NCBI RefSeq assembly: GCF_023028225.1
Contig: NZ_CP095482.1
Coordinates: 620,001-684,000 of the forward strand
Source of the DNA: Halorientalis litorea
Lineage (GTDB): Archaea > Halobacteriota > Halobacteria > Halobacteriales > Haloarculaceae
Length of the DNA: 64,000 bases
Reading direction: 5' to 3'
A model generated the notes under the pieces. The model was given only the letters and a program-made list of their open reading frames with translations. It did not search any database and had not been told where the DNA came from. The first letter of the stretch is position 1. Every line of letters starts with the position of its first letter. Shown here one piece after another: positions 16,522 to 25,386 of the stretch. The translations under genes were made by a program, and so were the position numbers.

Positions 16522-17845
16522 GTACGACACCGAAACCCAAGTCACAGACGCACAGCAGGCGGCACTACGGCTCGCAAACGTCGACGAGGAGACGCGTAAC
16601 GCAGCACTTGCGTCCATCGCCGACGCAGTCAGAGACAACACCGAGACGATTCTCGACGCGAACGCCTCCGATGTCGCGGAAGCCGAAGCCATGTTGGACC
16701 GCGGCGAGTACACTCAGGCCCTCGTCGACCGGCTGAAACTCGACGACGCGAAACTCGAAGGTATCGCCGAGATGATAGAGAGTGTCACCGGACAGTCAGA
16801 CCCGCTCGGGAGGACCTTGGAGGCCCGAGAACTCGACGCGGACCTCGAGCTCTACAAGGTCGCAGTCCCCATCGGCGTCGTCGGGACCATCTTCGAATCG
16901 AGGCCGGACGCGCTCGTCCAGATTGCCGGACTGGCACTCAAATCAGGCAACGCTGTCATCCTCAAGGGCGGCAGTGAGGCCAGTGAGTCCAACCGCGTGC
17001 TGTATGAACTCATTCGGGATGCCACGTCAGACCTACCCGACGGCTGGATTCAACTGATCGAAGCCCACGAGGAAGTTGACCGCCTGCTGGAGATGGACGA
17101 CTCGGTCGATCTCCTCATGCCACGTGGCTCCTCGGAGTTCGTCTCGTACATTCAGAACAACACGCAGATTCCAGTCCTCGGCCACACGGAGGGTGTCTGT
17201 CACGTCTACGTAGACACGGCAGCCGACCTCGAAATGGCCGAAGACATCGCCTTCGACGCCAAGGTGCAGTACCCGGCGGTGTGTAACGCCGTCGAGACAC
17301 TGCTGGTTGATGCCGATGTCGCCGAAGCGTTCCTCCCCGACATCGTCGAGCGATACGAGGACGCGGGTGTCGACCTCCGCGGCGACGCGGCGACCCGCGA
17401 GATTGTCGATGTCGGCGTGGCGACCGACGACGACTGGGAGACCGAGTACGGCGACCTAGAGCTCTCTATTCGGGTCGTCGACGATGTCTACGAGGCGGTG
17501 ACACACATCAACGCTCACGGCTCGAAACACACCGAATCCATAATCACCGACGACACCGACCACGCAGAGACGTTCATGACCAGTATCGACGCCGCGAGCG
17601 TCTTCCACAACGCGTCGACACGCTTCGCCGACGGTTATCGCTACGGTCTCGGTGCCGAAGTCGGCATCTCGACCGGGAAGATACACGCCCGCGGCCCGGT
17701 CGGCTTGGCGGGGCTGACGACTTACAAGTACTACCTCGAGGGCGACGGACAACTGGTGGCGACCTACGCCGGCGAAGATGCTACACCGTTCACACACGAC
17801 GCGCTCGATGGAGAGTGGACGCCCGGCCGTCTCTCCGGCGAGTGA
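16514..17845 (+). CDS. proA: Gamma-glutamyl phosphate reductase
   Basis: A 443-residue aldehyde-dehydrogenase-superfamily enzyme that reduces glutamyl phosphate to glutamate semialdehyde. Seen: the NADPH-binding segment [12 protein letters not shown], the conserved [10 protein letters not shown], the catalytic Cys in YPAVCNAVE, and the C-terminal [17 protein letters not shown]. It completes the proCBA operon. Proline may serve both as a building block and a stress solute, although haloarchaea rely mainly on potassium. Confidence 0.96.
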   Translation: MTEYDTETQVTDAQQAALRLANVDEETRNAALASIADAVRDNTETILDANASDVAEAEAMLDRGEYTQALVDRLKLDDAKLEGIAEMIESVTGQSDPLGRTLEARELDADLELYKVAVPIGVVGTIFESRPDALVQIAGLALKSGNAVILKGGSEASESNRVLYELIRDATSDLPDGWIQLIEAHEEVDRLLEMDDSVDLLMPRGSSEFVSYIQNNTQIPVLGHTEGVCHVYVDTAADLEMAEDIAFDAKVQYPAVCNAVETLLVDADVAEAFLPDIVERYEDAGVDLRGDAATREIVDVGVATDDDWETEYGDLELSIRVVDDVYEAVTHINAHGSKHTESIITDDTDHAETFMTSIDAASVFHNASTRFADGYRYGLGAEVGISTGKIHARGPVGLAGLTTYKYYLEGDGQLVATYAGEDATPFTHDALDGEWTPGRLSGE

Positions 17846-17889
17846 GCGCGATACTGTCGGGCCGCTCAGTCGACCGGGGCAGTCGAGCC

Positions 17890-18141
17890 CCGTCGACAGG
17901 CAGCCACTCGTCGCGGTGCGTGACCGGCAGAACGACGCCGACCATACGCGGACGCTGATTCACGAGTCCGCTCACGTCCGCTCCACGTCTACTTCGACGA
18001 GGGCACCGGACAGTCACATGTGAAGTCGAGGCGAAGGGTACCGCGACCGGCCGGTACTGCGGAGCCGACACGAGTGGACCGGCGTTCTACTCGGCCGCGT
18101 GGGAGTCGCACGAGTACCAGACCGTTCGCGAGTGGCGGACG
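17890..18141 (+). pseudogene. Remnant of ArdC-like/M78 metallopeptidase protein
   Basis: Three consecutive reading frames together spell the C-terminal part of a haloarchaeal ArdC-like protein with a zinc-peptidase domain: VRDRQNDADHTRTLIHESAH (HExxH intact), then a shift to HVYFDEGTGQSHV, then a shift to VEAKGTATGRYCGADTSGP and AFYSAAWESH. At least two frameshifts and loss of the N-terminus make it non-functional. Such genes are usually carried on plasmids and integrated elements, so this marks an old insertion between proA and the P450 gene. Confidence 0.7.
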
Positions 18142-19479
18142 TCAGCCGCCTCTCGGGGACCGCTCGCACACGTGTGCATCGACGGAGCCCTCGGGCCTGA
18201 GGGTTACACCGGGTTGGAACGACAGGGAGTCGGGGACGGTTTCGACATCGTACTGTTGCAGAACGTGTGCGAGCGCGAATTGCGCTTCGGTGAGCGCGAT
18301 TTGGCGCCCGATGCACACCCGCGGACCGGCACCGAACGGGAAGTACGACTCGTCGGCTCGACTCGCGGTTTCGCCCCAGCGGTCCGGATCGAACGTCTTG
18401 GGTGCGTCCCACACACGGCCGTCGCGATGGTGAGCGTACGTGCACAGGAGCAACGGTTCGTCGGCGGGGATGTCGACGCCAGCAACAGTCGTCGGTTCGC
18501 GGGCCACCCGCGTGATATTCCACGCTGCGGGGGTGAGTCGGAGCGTCTCCCGAACGACCTTCTCAGTGTAGGTCAACTCAGAGAGCGTCTCCCAGCTCGG
18601 GGGGTCGCCGTGCAGGGTCTGTCGAGCCTCTTCGGTGACACGCCGACGCGCCTCGGGATGGGCCGACAGCCAGTGGAACGCGTACGTGACTGTGAGTGCT
18701 GTGGTCTCCTGCCCGGCGGTCATAAACAGCACGGCCTCGTCGATCAACTCGTTCTCCGAGAGTTCGACTTCCGGGTCACGTTTGGCCTCCATGAGTGCCG
18801 TAATCATGTCTTGTGGCGGGTCCTCGGCGTCGATGTGGTCGTCGACGAATCCCTGTGCGACCGTATCGAGCGTCTCGTTTGCCGCCTCGAACGCCGCCGA
18901 GGGGCCGGGCTGGAGTCGGTCGGGTAACAGGAAGTCCGTGACTTCGGGTTCGAACTCGTCGGCGACCGCTGATAAGGCCTCCTCGACTGTCCGACTCTGT
19001 TCGCGCGTCGTGTCTTGGCTGAACAGTGTCCGGGTGATCACCCGCATCGTCATGGTCGACAGCTCCGACACCAGATCTATCCGTCCGTCCGCCGGCCACC
19101 CAGCGAGCATCGCTCCGACGGTGTCGGCCGCAATTTCGGCGTACTCGGACAGCCGGGGCCCGACGAACTCGGGGTCCAGCACCGACCGCTGTTGCTCCCA
19201 GAGCGTGCCGGCACTGGTGAGCAGCCCCTGTCGGCGTTGCTGATCCGCTCCAGTCCCCGGGCGTGCGAACCGGTCGCGATCCGAGAGAATGTCGTGGACA
19301 AGCGACGCGTCGAGTACGACCGACACTGACTGCCCACCCGGCGGATCGAGTCTAACCAGTGGATACTGCCCACCGTATGCCTCCTGCACGCCGGAGAGAT
19401 ACCGGAGCGGGTCCTGTGCCAATTTCGTGACGCTCCCGACGACAGGGAGCCCCGGGGGACTGTGCGCTTGCTTGCTCAC
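18142..19479 (-). CDS. Cytochrome P450
   Basis: A 445-residue soluble P450. It has a Pro-rich N-terminus (SPPGLPVVGSV), the oxygen-binding I-helix motif AGQETTALT, the K-helix ExxR in VRETLRLTP, and the heme-binding FPFGAGPRVCIG with cysteine ligand C389. It should bind heme and oxidise a hydrophobic substrate with an electron-transfer partner that is not encoded here. There is no membrane anchor. Similar genes occur widely in Halobacteria; the substrate is unknown and the neighbours do not reveal it. Confidence 0.93.
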   Translation of the reverse strand: MSKQAHSPPGLPVVGSVTKLAQDPLRYLSGVQEAYGGQYPLVRLDPPGGQSVSVVLDASLVHDILSDRDRFARPGTGADQQRRQGLLTSAGTLWEQQRSVLDPEFVGPRLSEYAEIAADTVGAMLAGWPADGRIDLVSELSTMTMRVITRTLFSQDTTREQSRTVEEALSAVADEFEPEVTDFLLPDRLQPGPSAAFEAANETLDTVAQGFVDDHIDAEDPPQDMITALMEAKRDPEVELSENELIDEAVLFMTAGQETTALTVTYAFHWLSAHPEARRRVTEEARQTLHGDPPSWETLSELTYTEKVVRETLRLTPAAWNITRVAREPTTVAGVDIPADEPLLLCTYAHHRDGRVWDAPKTFDPDRWGETASRADESYFPFGAGPRVCIGRQIALTEAQFALAHVLQQYDVETVPDSLSFQPGVTLRPEGSVDAHVCERSPRGG

Positions 19480-19724
19480 ACCTGTCCTTTGACGAAATCC
19501 TCAAAAATCTTCGCCCGCAGGCGGCGAGACAGACGACGCACCCGTTCCCGTTACGGACGTGACTGCAGGCAGCGGCAGGAGAGGCTCAGTCAATACGCGA
19601 GTCGAGTAGCGAATCGAAAACAGTTCACTGTCGACAGCCACTGCGCATGACTCGACTACATCTGATTCATCGGCTCTGGTGAATCGCTGGACAGCGTCGG
19701 TTTCGACAGTTAGAACTAGTGGAA

Positions 19725-19770
19725 TGAAGCGGGAAACTGTCGATGCCTATGTCGAAAATTTCCCGCTTCA
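19725..19770. repeat. Perfect 12-bp inverted repeat
   Basis: TGAAGCGGGAAA at 19725-19736 and its exact complement TTTCCCGCTTCA at 19759-19770, separated by 22 bases. It lies at the upstream edge of the transposase fragment. The second arm reads as ENFPLHE in the decayed transposase, so the repeat may be partly chance or a protein-binding site of the old IS. The preceding 19480-19720 shows nothing else. Confidence 0.5.
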
Positions 19771-19771
19771 C

Positions 19772-20429
19772 GAGTAGGGCCGTTCAGTTAGCTAAAAATG
19801 CTGTTGGTGAGCGAGGCGACGCCGTGCGTGCGCGAACTTGGTACGGTGAATTTCGTGAACTTATAGGCTGAGCAGGCGCAATACCACGGCCTTCAGGCCG
19901 TGGATATGCGCCGTCAACTTGGGAGAACATCCGCGTTCGACGCCTTCTCTTGAGTTTCAGAATACCGGCGTTTAACTGACAGGCCGCCGTACTATAGGGT
20001 AGGAATCGGTCGGAACGGAGCGGATTCCGAACCGTCCTACGGAGGCGGCCTGTCCGCCCTCGTAACGAGGCAGTATCCGGAAGAGCAGGCGGTGAACGCC
20101 ACATCTTCGAAGGGCGTGCCAACGTGCTGACTGCTCAAAGCACGCGATACGATACCCCCGAGTCCGCTGACGCCTGCTGGCGTCCCCGTGGCCAAAACAA
20201 CACCGGGACGCCCTACACGGTCGAGGATAGGGGTAACGGCGGTTTGGCACCGCCAGCAGCCCACCAGTCCGATGTTGTGGGACTACCCGTCCCCGAAAGG
20301 TCTGGTAGTCCGGTGATTGGACTGCGAACCTGAAACTCCCACCGCTCGGGATTCCTCCGCGTTCACGCGGAGGAGGATGTCAACTTGATGTGTGCCGTTC
20401 ACAACATCAAGCAGTCGCTGAAACCATGA
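19772..20429 (+). pseudogene. C-terminal fragment of a DDE transposase, split by an insertion
   Basis: The left part reads KNAVGERGDAVRARTWYGEF then R-E-L up to 19864. The right part from 20384 reads L-M-C-A-V-H-N-I-K-Q-S-L-K-P then stop at 20427-20429. Joined, they give an uninterrupted 'REL-I-LMCAVHNIKQ' typical of the C-terminus of haloarchaeal IS4/IS5-like transposases. Upstream, a further frameshift and stops separate a possible continuation (RETVDAYVENFPLHE). The catalytic part of the gene is gone. Confidence 0.7.
19865..20383 (+). mobile_element. Internally deleted IS200/IS605-type element
   Basis: A 519-base insertion lying exactly between TTAT (19861-19864) and CTTGATG in the transposase fragment; insertion just 3' of a TTAT/TTAC tetranucleotide is the known behaviour of IS200/IS605 elements. 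The left end carries the hairpin CCACGGCC-TTCA-GGCCGTGG (about 19883-19902). The right end carries CCTCCGCG-TTCA-CGCGGAGG (20354-20373) then AGGATGTCAA. The interior encodes no full tnpA or tnpB; it may contain tnpB tail and guide-RNA scaffold sequence. Confidence 0.72.
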
Positions 20430-20570
20430 AATCAAGCTACGTCTGGCGATTCACCACGGCCGTACAGATGAAGCGGGTTTCAGACAGACCCTTGAGTCGT
20501 TGAAGGCCGAAATGCAGCATGAGACAACGTGGGCGAGTTCGGTACCTGCTCGGGCCGGCAGTCCCAAAGA
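20430..20570. other. Short gap with coding-like fragment
   Basis: Between the transposase remnant and the exporter promoter, one plus-strand frame reads EIKLRLAIHHGRTDEAGFRQ and continues TLESLKAEMQHE with no recognisable start. It looks like a fragment of a truncated gene. Confidence 0.3.
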
Positions 20571-20580
20571 GATATACTCC
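20571..20580 (+). promoter_or_regulatory. TATA box of the ABC exporter operon
   Basis: GATATACTCC centred 28 bases before GTG 20604. It identifies that GTG, not earlier in-frame codons at 20529, as the leaderless start. Confidence 0.75.
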
Positions 20581-20603
20581 CGTCAGAACGCATAGATGAC
20601 ACA

Positions 20604-21356
20604 GTGACGCAATCTCGCAACGCGGACGGAGACGCCGCAGCGCGGGCGGTCCCCGTCGTCGCCCTCGACTCCGTCGTCCGGGAGTACACCCGCGGGTCCG
20701 GTGGCGGTCCGTTCAGTCGGTCCGACGCCCCCGTGGTGCGTGCCGTCGACGACGTCTCGCTGTTCGTCGGGCAAGGCGAGTTCGTCGGCCTCGCCGGGCC
20801 GAGCGGGAGCGGGAAGACGACACTCCTCCACATCGTGGCCGCGCTCGACGCACCGACAGCAGGCCGTGTCGAACTGGCCGGTGAAGACGTGACGGACCTG
20901 AACGAACGCGAACGCGCCCGCGTCCGCCGGGACCGGGTCGGCATCGTGTTCCAGCGGTTCCATCTACTGCCGGCCCTCCCGGCAGTCTCGAACGTCGCCC
21001 TGCCGCTGGTCGAACTCGGCTGGTCGAAGGCGAAACGTCGGAGCCGTGCGCACGACCTCCTCGACAAGGTCGGCCTCCCCGACCGGGCCGACCACCGCCC
21101 CGGCGCGCTCAGCGGCGGCGAACAGCAACGCGTCGCCATCGCTCGCGCGCTCGCGACGGAGCCGGACCTCGTCGTCGCGGACGAACCGACCGGCGAACTC
21201 GACTCGAAGACGAGCGAGCGCGTGCTGAACGTGCTGGCGGAGGTCGCCGAGGAACGGACGGTCATCGTCGCGTCCCACGACCAGCAAGCACTCGACAGGA
21301 CCTCCAGACAGATACAGCTCCACGACGGGCAGTTGATTCACGATTCGCATGCGTAG
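20604..21356 (+). CDS. MacB/LolD-type ABC exporter ATPase
   Basis: A 250-residue ATPase: Walker A GPSGSGKT (65-72), Q-loop VFQRFHLLP, signature LSGGEQQRV (169-177), Walker B VVADEP (190-195) and H-loop ASHD. Its close match to the LolD/MacB subgroup, together with two FtsX-like permeases directly downstream (8-base overlap with the first), indicates a mechanotransmission-type transporter for lipoproteins, peptides or drugs, not a solute importer. No substrate-binding protein is encoded. The 40-residue N-terminal extension is variable. Confidence 0.92.
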   Translation: MTQSRNADGDAAARAVPVVALDSVVREYTRGSGGGPFSRSDAPVVRAVDDVSLFVGQGEFVGLAGPSGSGKTTLLHIVAALDAPTAGRVELAGEDVTDLNERERARVRRDRVGIVFQRFHLLPALPAVSNVALPLVELGWSKAKRRSRAHDLLDKVGLPDRADHRPGALSGGEQQRVAIARALATEPDLVVADEPTGELDSKTSERVLNVLAEVAEERTVIVASHDQQALDRTSRQIQLHDGQLIHDSHA

Positions 21357-22584
21357 CGGCATCACACGATTGATCGCGGTCTTCGGGCTGGCACTCCGAC
21401 GGCTGCGTGGACGGCTCGCGACCGCCCCCGGCCGCCTCCTCCTGAGCGTCCTCGGCGTCGCGCTGGCGGTGGGGCTGATGATAACCGTCACCGGCGTCTC
21501 GCTCGGGTTGGCCTCCGAATCGGTGGTCCAGAGCGAGGGCGTCGACTACTGGGTCGTCCCCGAACAGAGCACCGTCTCGACGGTGGCCGTCTCGACGGGG
21601 AGCGTCCAACTCGGCGACGCCCACTCGACGACGGCCCGCATCCGAGCCGACGACCGGGTCCAGTACGCGACGCCGGTGTTACTCGAACTGTTCCCCGCCA
21701 CCGACCGAACCACCGACGAACGCGAGTACGTCATGGCCGTCGGCATCGTCCCGGAAGCCGGCGGCGGCCAGTTCTCGGGGATGCCGACGGGCAGCCTCTC
21801 ACCCGGGGACCCCTACTACGCGAACGGGAGTTACAACGGGTCCTGGACGGGCGACGCCGTGCTGAACGACGCCGCAGCGAGCGTCCTGAACGCGTCCGTC
21901 GGCGACGACGTTCGGACACCTCGGACGGGGCCGAACCAGACGCTGACCGTGCGCAACGTCACGGCCGGCGGCATCGGGTTCGGCCCGAGTACCGCACCCG
22001 TGGTGTTGCTCCACCTGAGCGAACTCCAGACGCTGACCGGCGGGGCCGAGGGTGACCACGCCGACCAGATACTGGTGACCACGAACGACCCGAGCGTTCG
22101 GTCGACGATTGCCGGCCTCTACCCACGGACCACCGTCGTCACGCGGAACGGCCTGTCGGCACAGAATGCCTCGCTGTCGAACCTCCCGCTGGCCGTCGCC
22201 GCGGCCGCGCTCCTCATCGGGTCGATGGTCGGCGTCCTCTTCGTCGCGACGCTGATGGGGCTCGAAGTGAGCGCGAGCGAGCAACAACTCGCCGTCCTCG
22301 GCGCGCTCGGCTACCCGGCACGCCGCCGGATGACCCTCGTCGCCGTCGAGTCCGTCACCACGTCGTTGCTCGGCGGCGTCGTCGGGAGTGGCCTCGGCGT
22401 CCTCGGCATCGTCGGCCTGAACGCCCTCGTCGCCCCGCGTCTCGGACTGGAGACCGTCGCGCGCTTCGACCCGCTCTTGCTCGGGTACGCTCTCGGCGTG
22501 ACGCTCCTCATCGGCGTGCTGGGGATGGTCTACCCCGTCGTCCTGAGCCGACGGACGGACATCCTGGAGGTGCTGGCACGATGA
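21349..22584 (+). CDS. FtsX/MacB-like ABC permease 1
   Basis: A 411-residue membrane protein: one N-terminal helix (LLLSVLGVALAVGLMITVTG), an extracellular domain of about 200 residues with several Asn-x-Ser/Thr sites, then three C-terminal helices in FtsX arrangement ending YPVVLSRRTDILEVLAR. It pairs with the second permease to form the membrane part of the exporter. It starts within the end of the ATPase gene and overlaps the next gene by 4 bases (ATGATG region). Confidence 0.88.
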   Translation: MRSGITRLIAVFGLALRRLRGRLATAPGRLLLSVLGVALAVGLMITVTGVSLGLASESVVQSEGVDYWVVPEQSTVSTVAVSTGSVQLGDAHSTTARIRADDRVQYATPVLLELFPATDRTTDEREYVMAVGIVPEAGGGQFSGMPTGSLSPGDPYYANGSYNGSWTGDAVLNDAAASVLNASVGDDVRTPRTGPNQTLTVRNVTAGGIGFGPSTAPVVLLHLSELQTLTGGAEGDHADQILVTTNDPSVRSTIAGLYPRTTVVTRNGLSAQNASLSNLPLAVAAAALLIGSMVGVLFVATLMGLEVSASEQQLAVLGALGYPARRRMTLVAVESVTTSLLGGVVGSGLGVLGIVGLNALVAPRLGLETVARFDPLLLGYALGVTLLIGVLGMVYPVVLSRRTDILEVLAR

Positions 22585-23807
22585 TGGGACGGCTCCGGGC
22601 GGTTGTCGGCATCGCCGTCGCCCAGTTGCGATACGACCGACGACGGACGATTATCGCCGCCATCGGCATCGCCGTCGCCGTGCTGGGGACGATTCTGCTG
22701 TTGAGCGTCGGCGTGGGCGTCATCGACTTCGGCCAGGCGAAGTTCGACTCCGCCGGGCGTGACCTGTGGATCACTGGCGGCACCATCGAGTTCCAACCGG
22801 GGTCCGTCGGCGGCGTCCGGAGCGGTATCGTCGACTCGCACGACGTGGCGGTCGGGCTCGAAAGCCGAGACGATGTCGCCACGGCCGTTCCGCTCATGTT
22901 CCAGACGGTGTACGCCAGCCCGAACCAGTCGTCGTTCGAAACCGTCGCAGGCGTCGGCGGCCCCGCACGCGGGGGCTCGGTCAGTATCGTCGCCGGTCGG
23001 GAGGTGAACCGGTCCCACCACTACGCAGGCGGAAGCTACGACGGGCCGATGACACACGAAATCGCCATCGATAGGCGCACCGCCACCCTCTTCAACGTCT
23101 CCGTCGGCGACACCCTCCACGTCGGCGGGACGATAGCCACCGCCCGCCAACACGAGTTCACCGTCGTCGGCATCACGAACACGTACTCGGAGTTCGTGGG
23201 CGCGCCGACGCTGACGATGCCCCACAGCGAACTCCAGACAGTGACCGGCAAGACGGCCAGCGACCGCGCGACGTTCATCTCGGTTCGCCTCGCCGACGGC
23301 GTCGACCCGGAGCAGACGGCGGCCGAACTCGAACGCGTCTACCCCGACTACGAGGTCCGGACCAACCGCGAGCAACTGCGGACCATCCTGCAAGACAAAG
23401 CCGTCGTCATCGCCAGCGGTATTAGTCTCATCGCCCTAGCGATTATTGCCGGGGTTGCATTGACGTTGAATCTCTTGTTATCGATGATCTTCCAGCAGAA
23501 ACAAGAGTTTGCGGCTGCCCAAGCCACCGGTGTTATGCCCAGCACACTCGTTGGTGTCGTTGTCGTTCGCTCGTTTTTGATTGCCCTATTCGGCGGTCTC
23601 GTCGGGGCGATTCTCTCTGTACCGGGAATCTACGCCGCCAACGCCGCTGCGAATGCTGTGACTGGATTCGAAGGCTTGGCTGTCCTTTCACCATCGTTAA
23701 TAGCTTTCGGGTTCAGTATCGCCATAGTAATCGGCTTGCTCGCAGGTATCGGCCCTGCGGTGTATCTCTACCGGAGTTCGACGTTAAGCCAATTGACAGC
23801 TGGATGA
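22581..23807 (+). CDS. FtsX/MacB-like ABC permease 2, mosaic gene
   Basis: A 408-residue permease with the same architecture as its neighbour: an N-terminal helix (TIIAAIGIAVAVLGTILLLS), a large outer domain and three C-terminal helices, ending RSSTLSQLTAG. Codon use changes inside the gene. Up to about 23415 nearly all third positions are G or C, while the last ~390 bases, covering the final helices, use many A/T-ending codons (ATT, TTG, GTT). This suggests that the 3' end was replaced by recombination together with the lower-GC island that follows. The reading frame is intact. Confidence 0.87.
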   Translation: MMGRLRAVVGIAVAQLRYDRRRTIIAAIGIAVAVLGTILLLSVGVGVIDFGQAKFDSAGRDLWITGGTIEFQPGSVGGVRSGIVDSHDVAVGLESRDDVATAVPLMFQTVYASPNQSSFETVAGVGGPARGGSVSIVAGREVNRSHHYAGGSYDGPMTHEIAIDRRTATLFNVSVGDTLHVGGTIATARQHEFTVVGITNTYSEFVGAPTLTMPHSELQTVTGKTASDRATFISVRLADGVDPEQTAAELERVYPDYEVRTNREQLRTILQDKAVVIASGISLIALAIIAGVALTLNLLLSMIFQQKQEFAAAQATGVMPSTLVGVVVVRSFLIALFGGLVGAILSVPGIYAANAAANAVTGFEGLAVLSPSLIAFGFSIAIVIGLLAGIGPAVYLYRSSTLSQLTAG

Positions 23808-23879
23808 GTGAATGACTCCACCCTACTCGCTCGCCACAGGAGTGGCTCGCTTCTTGAGGGGATGGACTTAGCCTGCAAG

Positions 23880-24915
23880 AGTTGAATTGGCTCCAGTCGT
23901 GGGCCCCGTCGTGATGACGCGCACCGGCTTCAACTCGCACCCGAAATTCGTCGTTGATTAGACTATCCACGAGCGGCGTGGCGATTGCGTCGGGGTCCGG
24001 GCTAACGGCGAAGCCATTGTCACCGTCGTCAACGGCCGCGGTCGGCCCGTTATCTAGGTCATCAACAACGATGCTGGGGACGCCACAGGCGTTGGCTTCG
24101 AGAATGGTATTCGGGAACCATTCGCGAATCAAGTGGAGTGCGAACACCGTCGCAGCCTTGAGATAGCCAACGATATCCTCGTTAACCTCAACGAACGCCC
24201 GGAACCCGACGTCCTTGAGTCACCGGTCGGCCACGAGTCGTTCGAGATGTTCCCGCTCGGGGCCATCGCCAACGATGCACATCTTGACTGGCCTACCAAT
24301 CTGCTTTTTTGCCGTAGTGACGGTCTTAAGAAACCACACCACGTTATTATTTTCGGACAGGCGGCCGACGTAGATCACGTCCCAGTTGCGGTCCGCCACG
24401 AGATGTCAGAGAATCACTGGTAATCGCTGGCGTTTTCGACGGTGTCCATCCAGCTTGTCCGACCCACATCCACGCGGTTGTCACGGATGAACGGCAAAAT
24501 CGGAATGATAGTGTCAGGCGTGCTTATTGTCATTTTTCTATATTTTGCCGAACACCCCCTTCCAGCCAAGGTACTTATACCAGCAGTTGTTCCAAACCTC
24601 CGACCAGGTGACGATCAGCGACGTGTCGGTCGTGAGTCCGTGGAATTTGCTGATGAACACGGGGTAATAGGGGGGGGAACAGCTTGCAGTCAACGACGTG
24701 GTAGTCCTCGCTGAGGAGGTGCGGTGTGAGGTGATTCGCAATTTGAGGACCGGCAGGATGGCACGCCAGCCGCCAGTGTAGAGTTCGTACGGATCGCACA
24801 CGCCTTGAATATCCTGCCCTTGCGTTCCGGACAAGCCCATCTCAATGGTGCATCCCGAGGGTGGCCTCTCTCAGAGATAGACTGGGTTGTACAAATAAGC
24901 GATTTCGATAGTCGT
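23880..24915 (-). pseudogene. Decayed GT4 glycosyltransferase, paralogue of 43501-44646
   Basis: Minus-strand fragments match the intact glycosyltransferase at 43501-44646 in order: IEIAYLYNPVYL (N-terminus), DIQGVCDPYELYTGG, SLIVTWSEVWNNCWYKYLG, then EWFPNTILEANACGVPSIVV (donor-binding region) and GARHHDGAHDWSQ (C-terminus). Several frameshifts and stops, and a deletion near the N-terminus, prevent translation as one protein. Confidence 0.8.
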
Positions 24916-24984
24916 GTGTTCCGATTCCATCGGGTGGGATCTATTTGTGTGGACTTGTTGGCAGGGTGTCGGTGGCGGATGTAT

Positions 24985-25345
24985 CTGCCGGCGTTGGTTT
25001 AGGATGGGGTGTCACCGTCGCAGACCCGCTCGTAGACGGTCCCGACACAATCAGCGACATCAGTCCAGTCGCGATTCTCTACGACTGCCCGCGCCGCCCG
25101 GGACATAGACGCCAAGCACTCCGGGTCGGCGGCCACGTCTCGATACATGCGGCCAGTAAATCCGGGGTCGGTTTACAGATGGGCCCGCTTTCTCCGTCCT
25201 CGGTGACGTCGGGAATGCCGACGATGGGCGTCACAACCACTGCGTGCCCGCGGCAAGTGATTCGATAAAGACGGATCCGAATCCCTCGTAGTTTGAAGTA
25301 AAAAGGTCCCATCAACTGACGAACACATCCGGAGGAGTTCATTGT
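24985..25345 (-). pseudogene. C-terminal remnant of a second GT4 glycosyltransferase
   Basis: On the minus strand, mixed frames give the GT4 donor-site region (GFGSVFIESLAAG..., then VVTPIVGIPDVTEDGESG and ICKPTPDLLAACIE) and the usual C-terminal helix ending near RLRAGLRR. The N-terminal half is absent, and the IS6 element begins about 40 bases beyond the break, so IS-mediated deletion is likely. Confidence 0.75.
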
Positions 25346-25386
25346 CGGGCACGTACCTAAGGAGCTAGACGCCATCTGCAGCGGCG

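Noticed and set aside
13345-20390. CRISPR repeats suggested by recurring GC-rich hairpins
   Set aside because: Only isolated IS200/IS605 end hairpins; no regular repeat-spacer pattern.
20529-20603. Upstream start of the ABC ATPase
   Set aside because: The TATA box at 20571-20580 fits a leaderless start at 20604, inside the longer frame.
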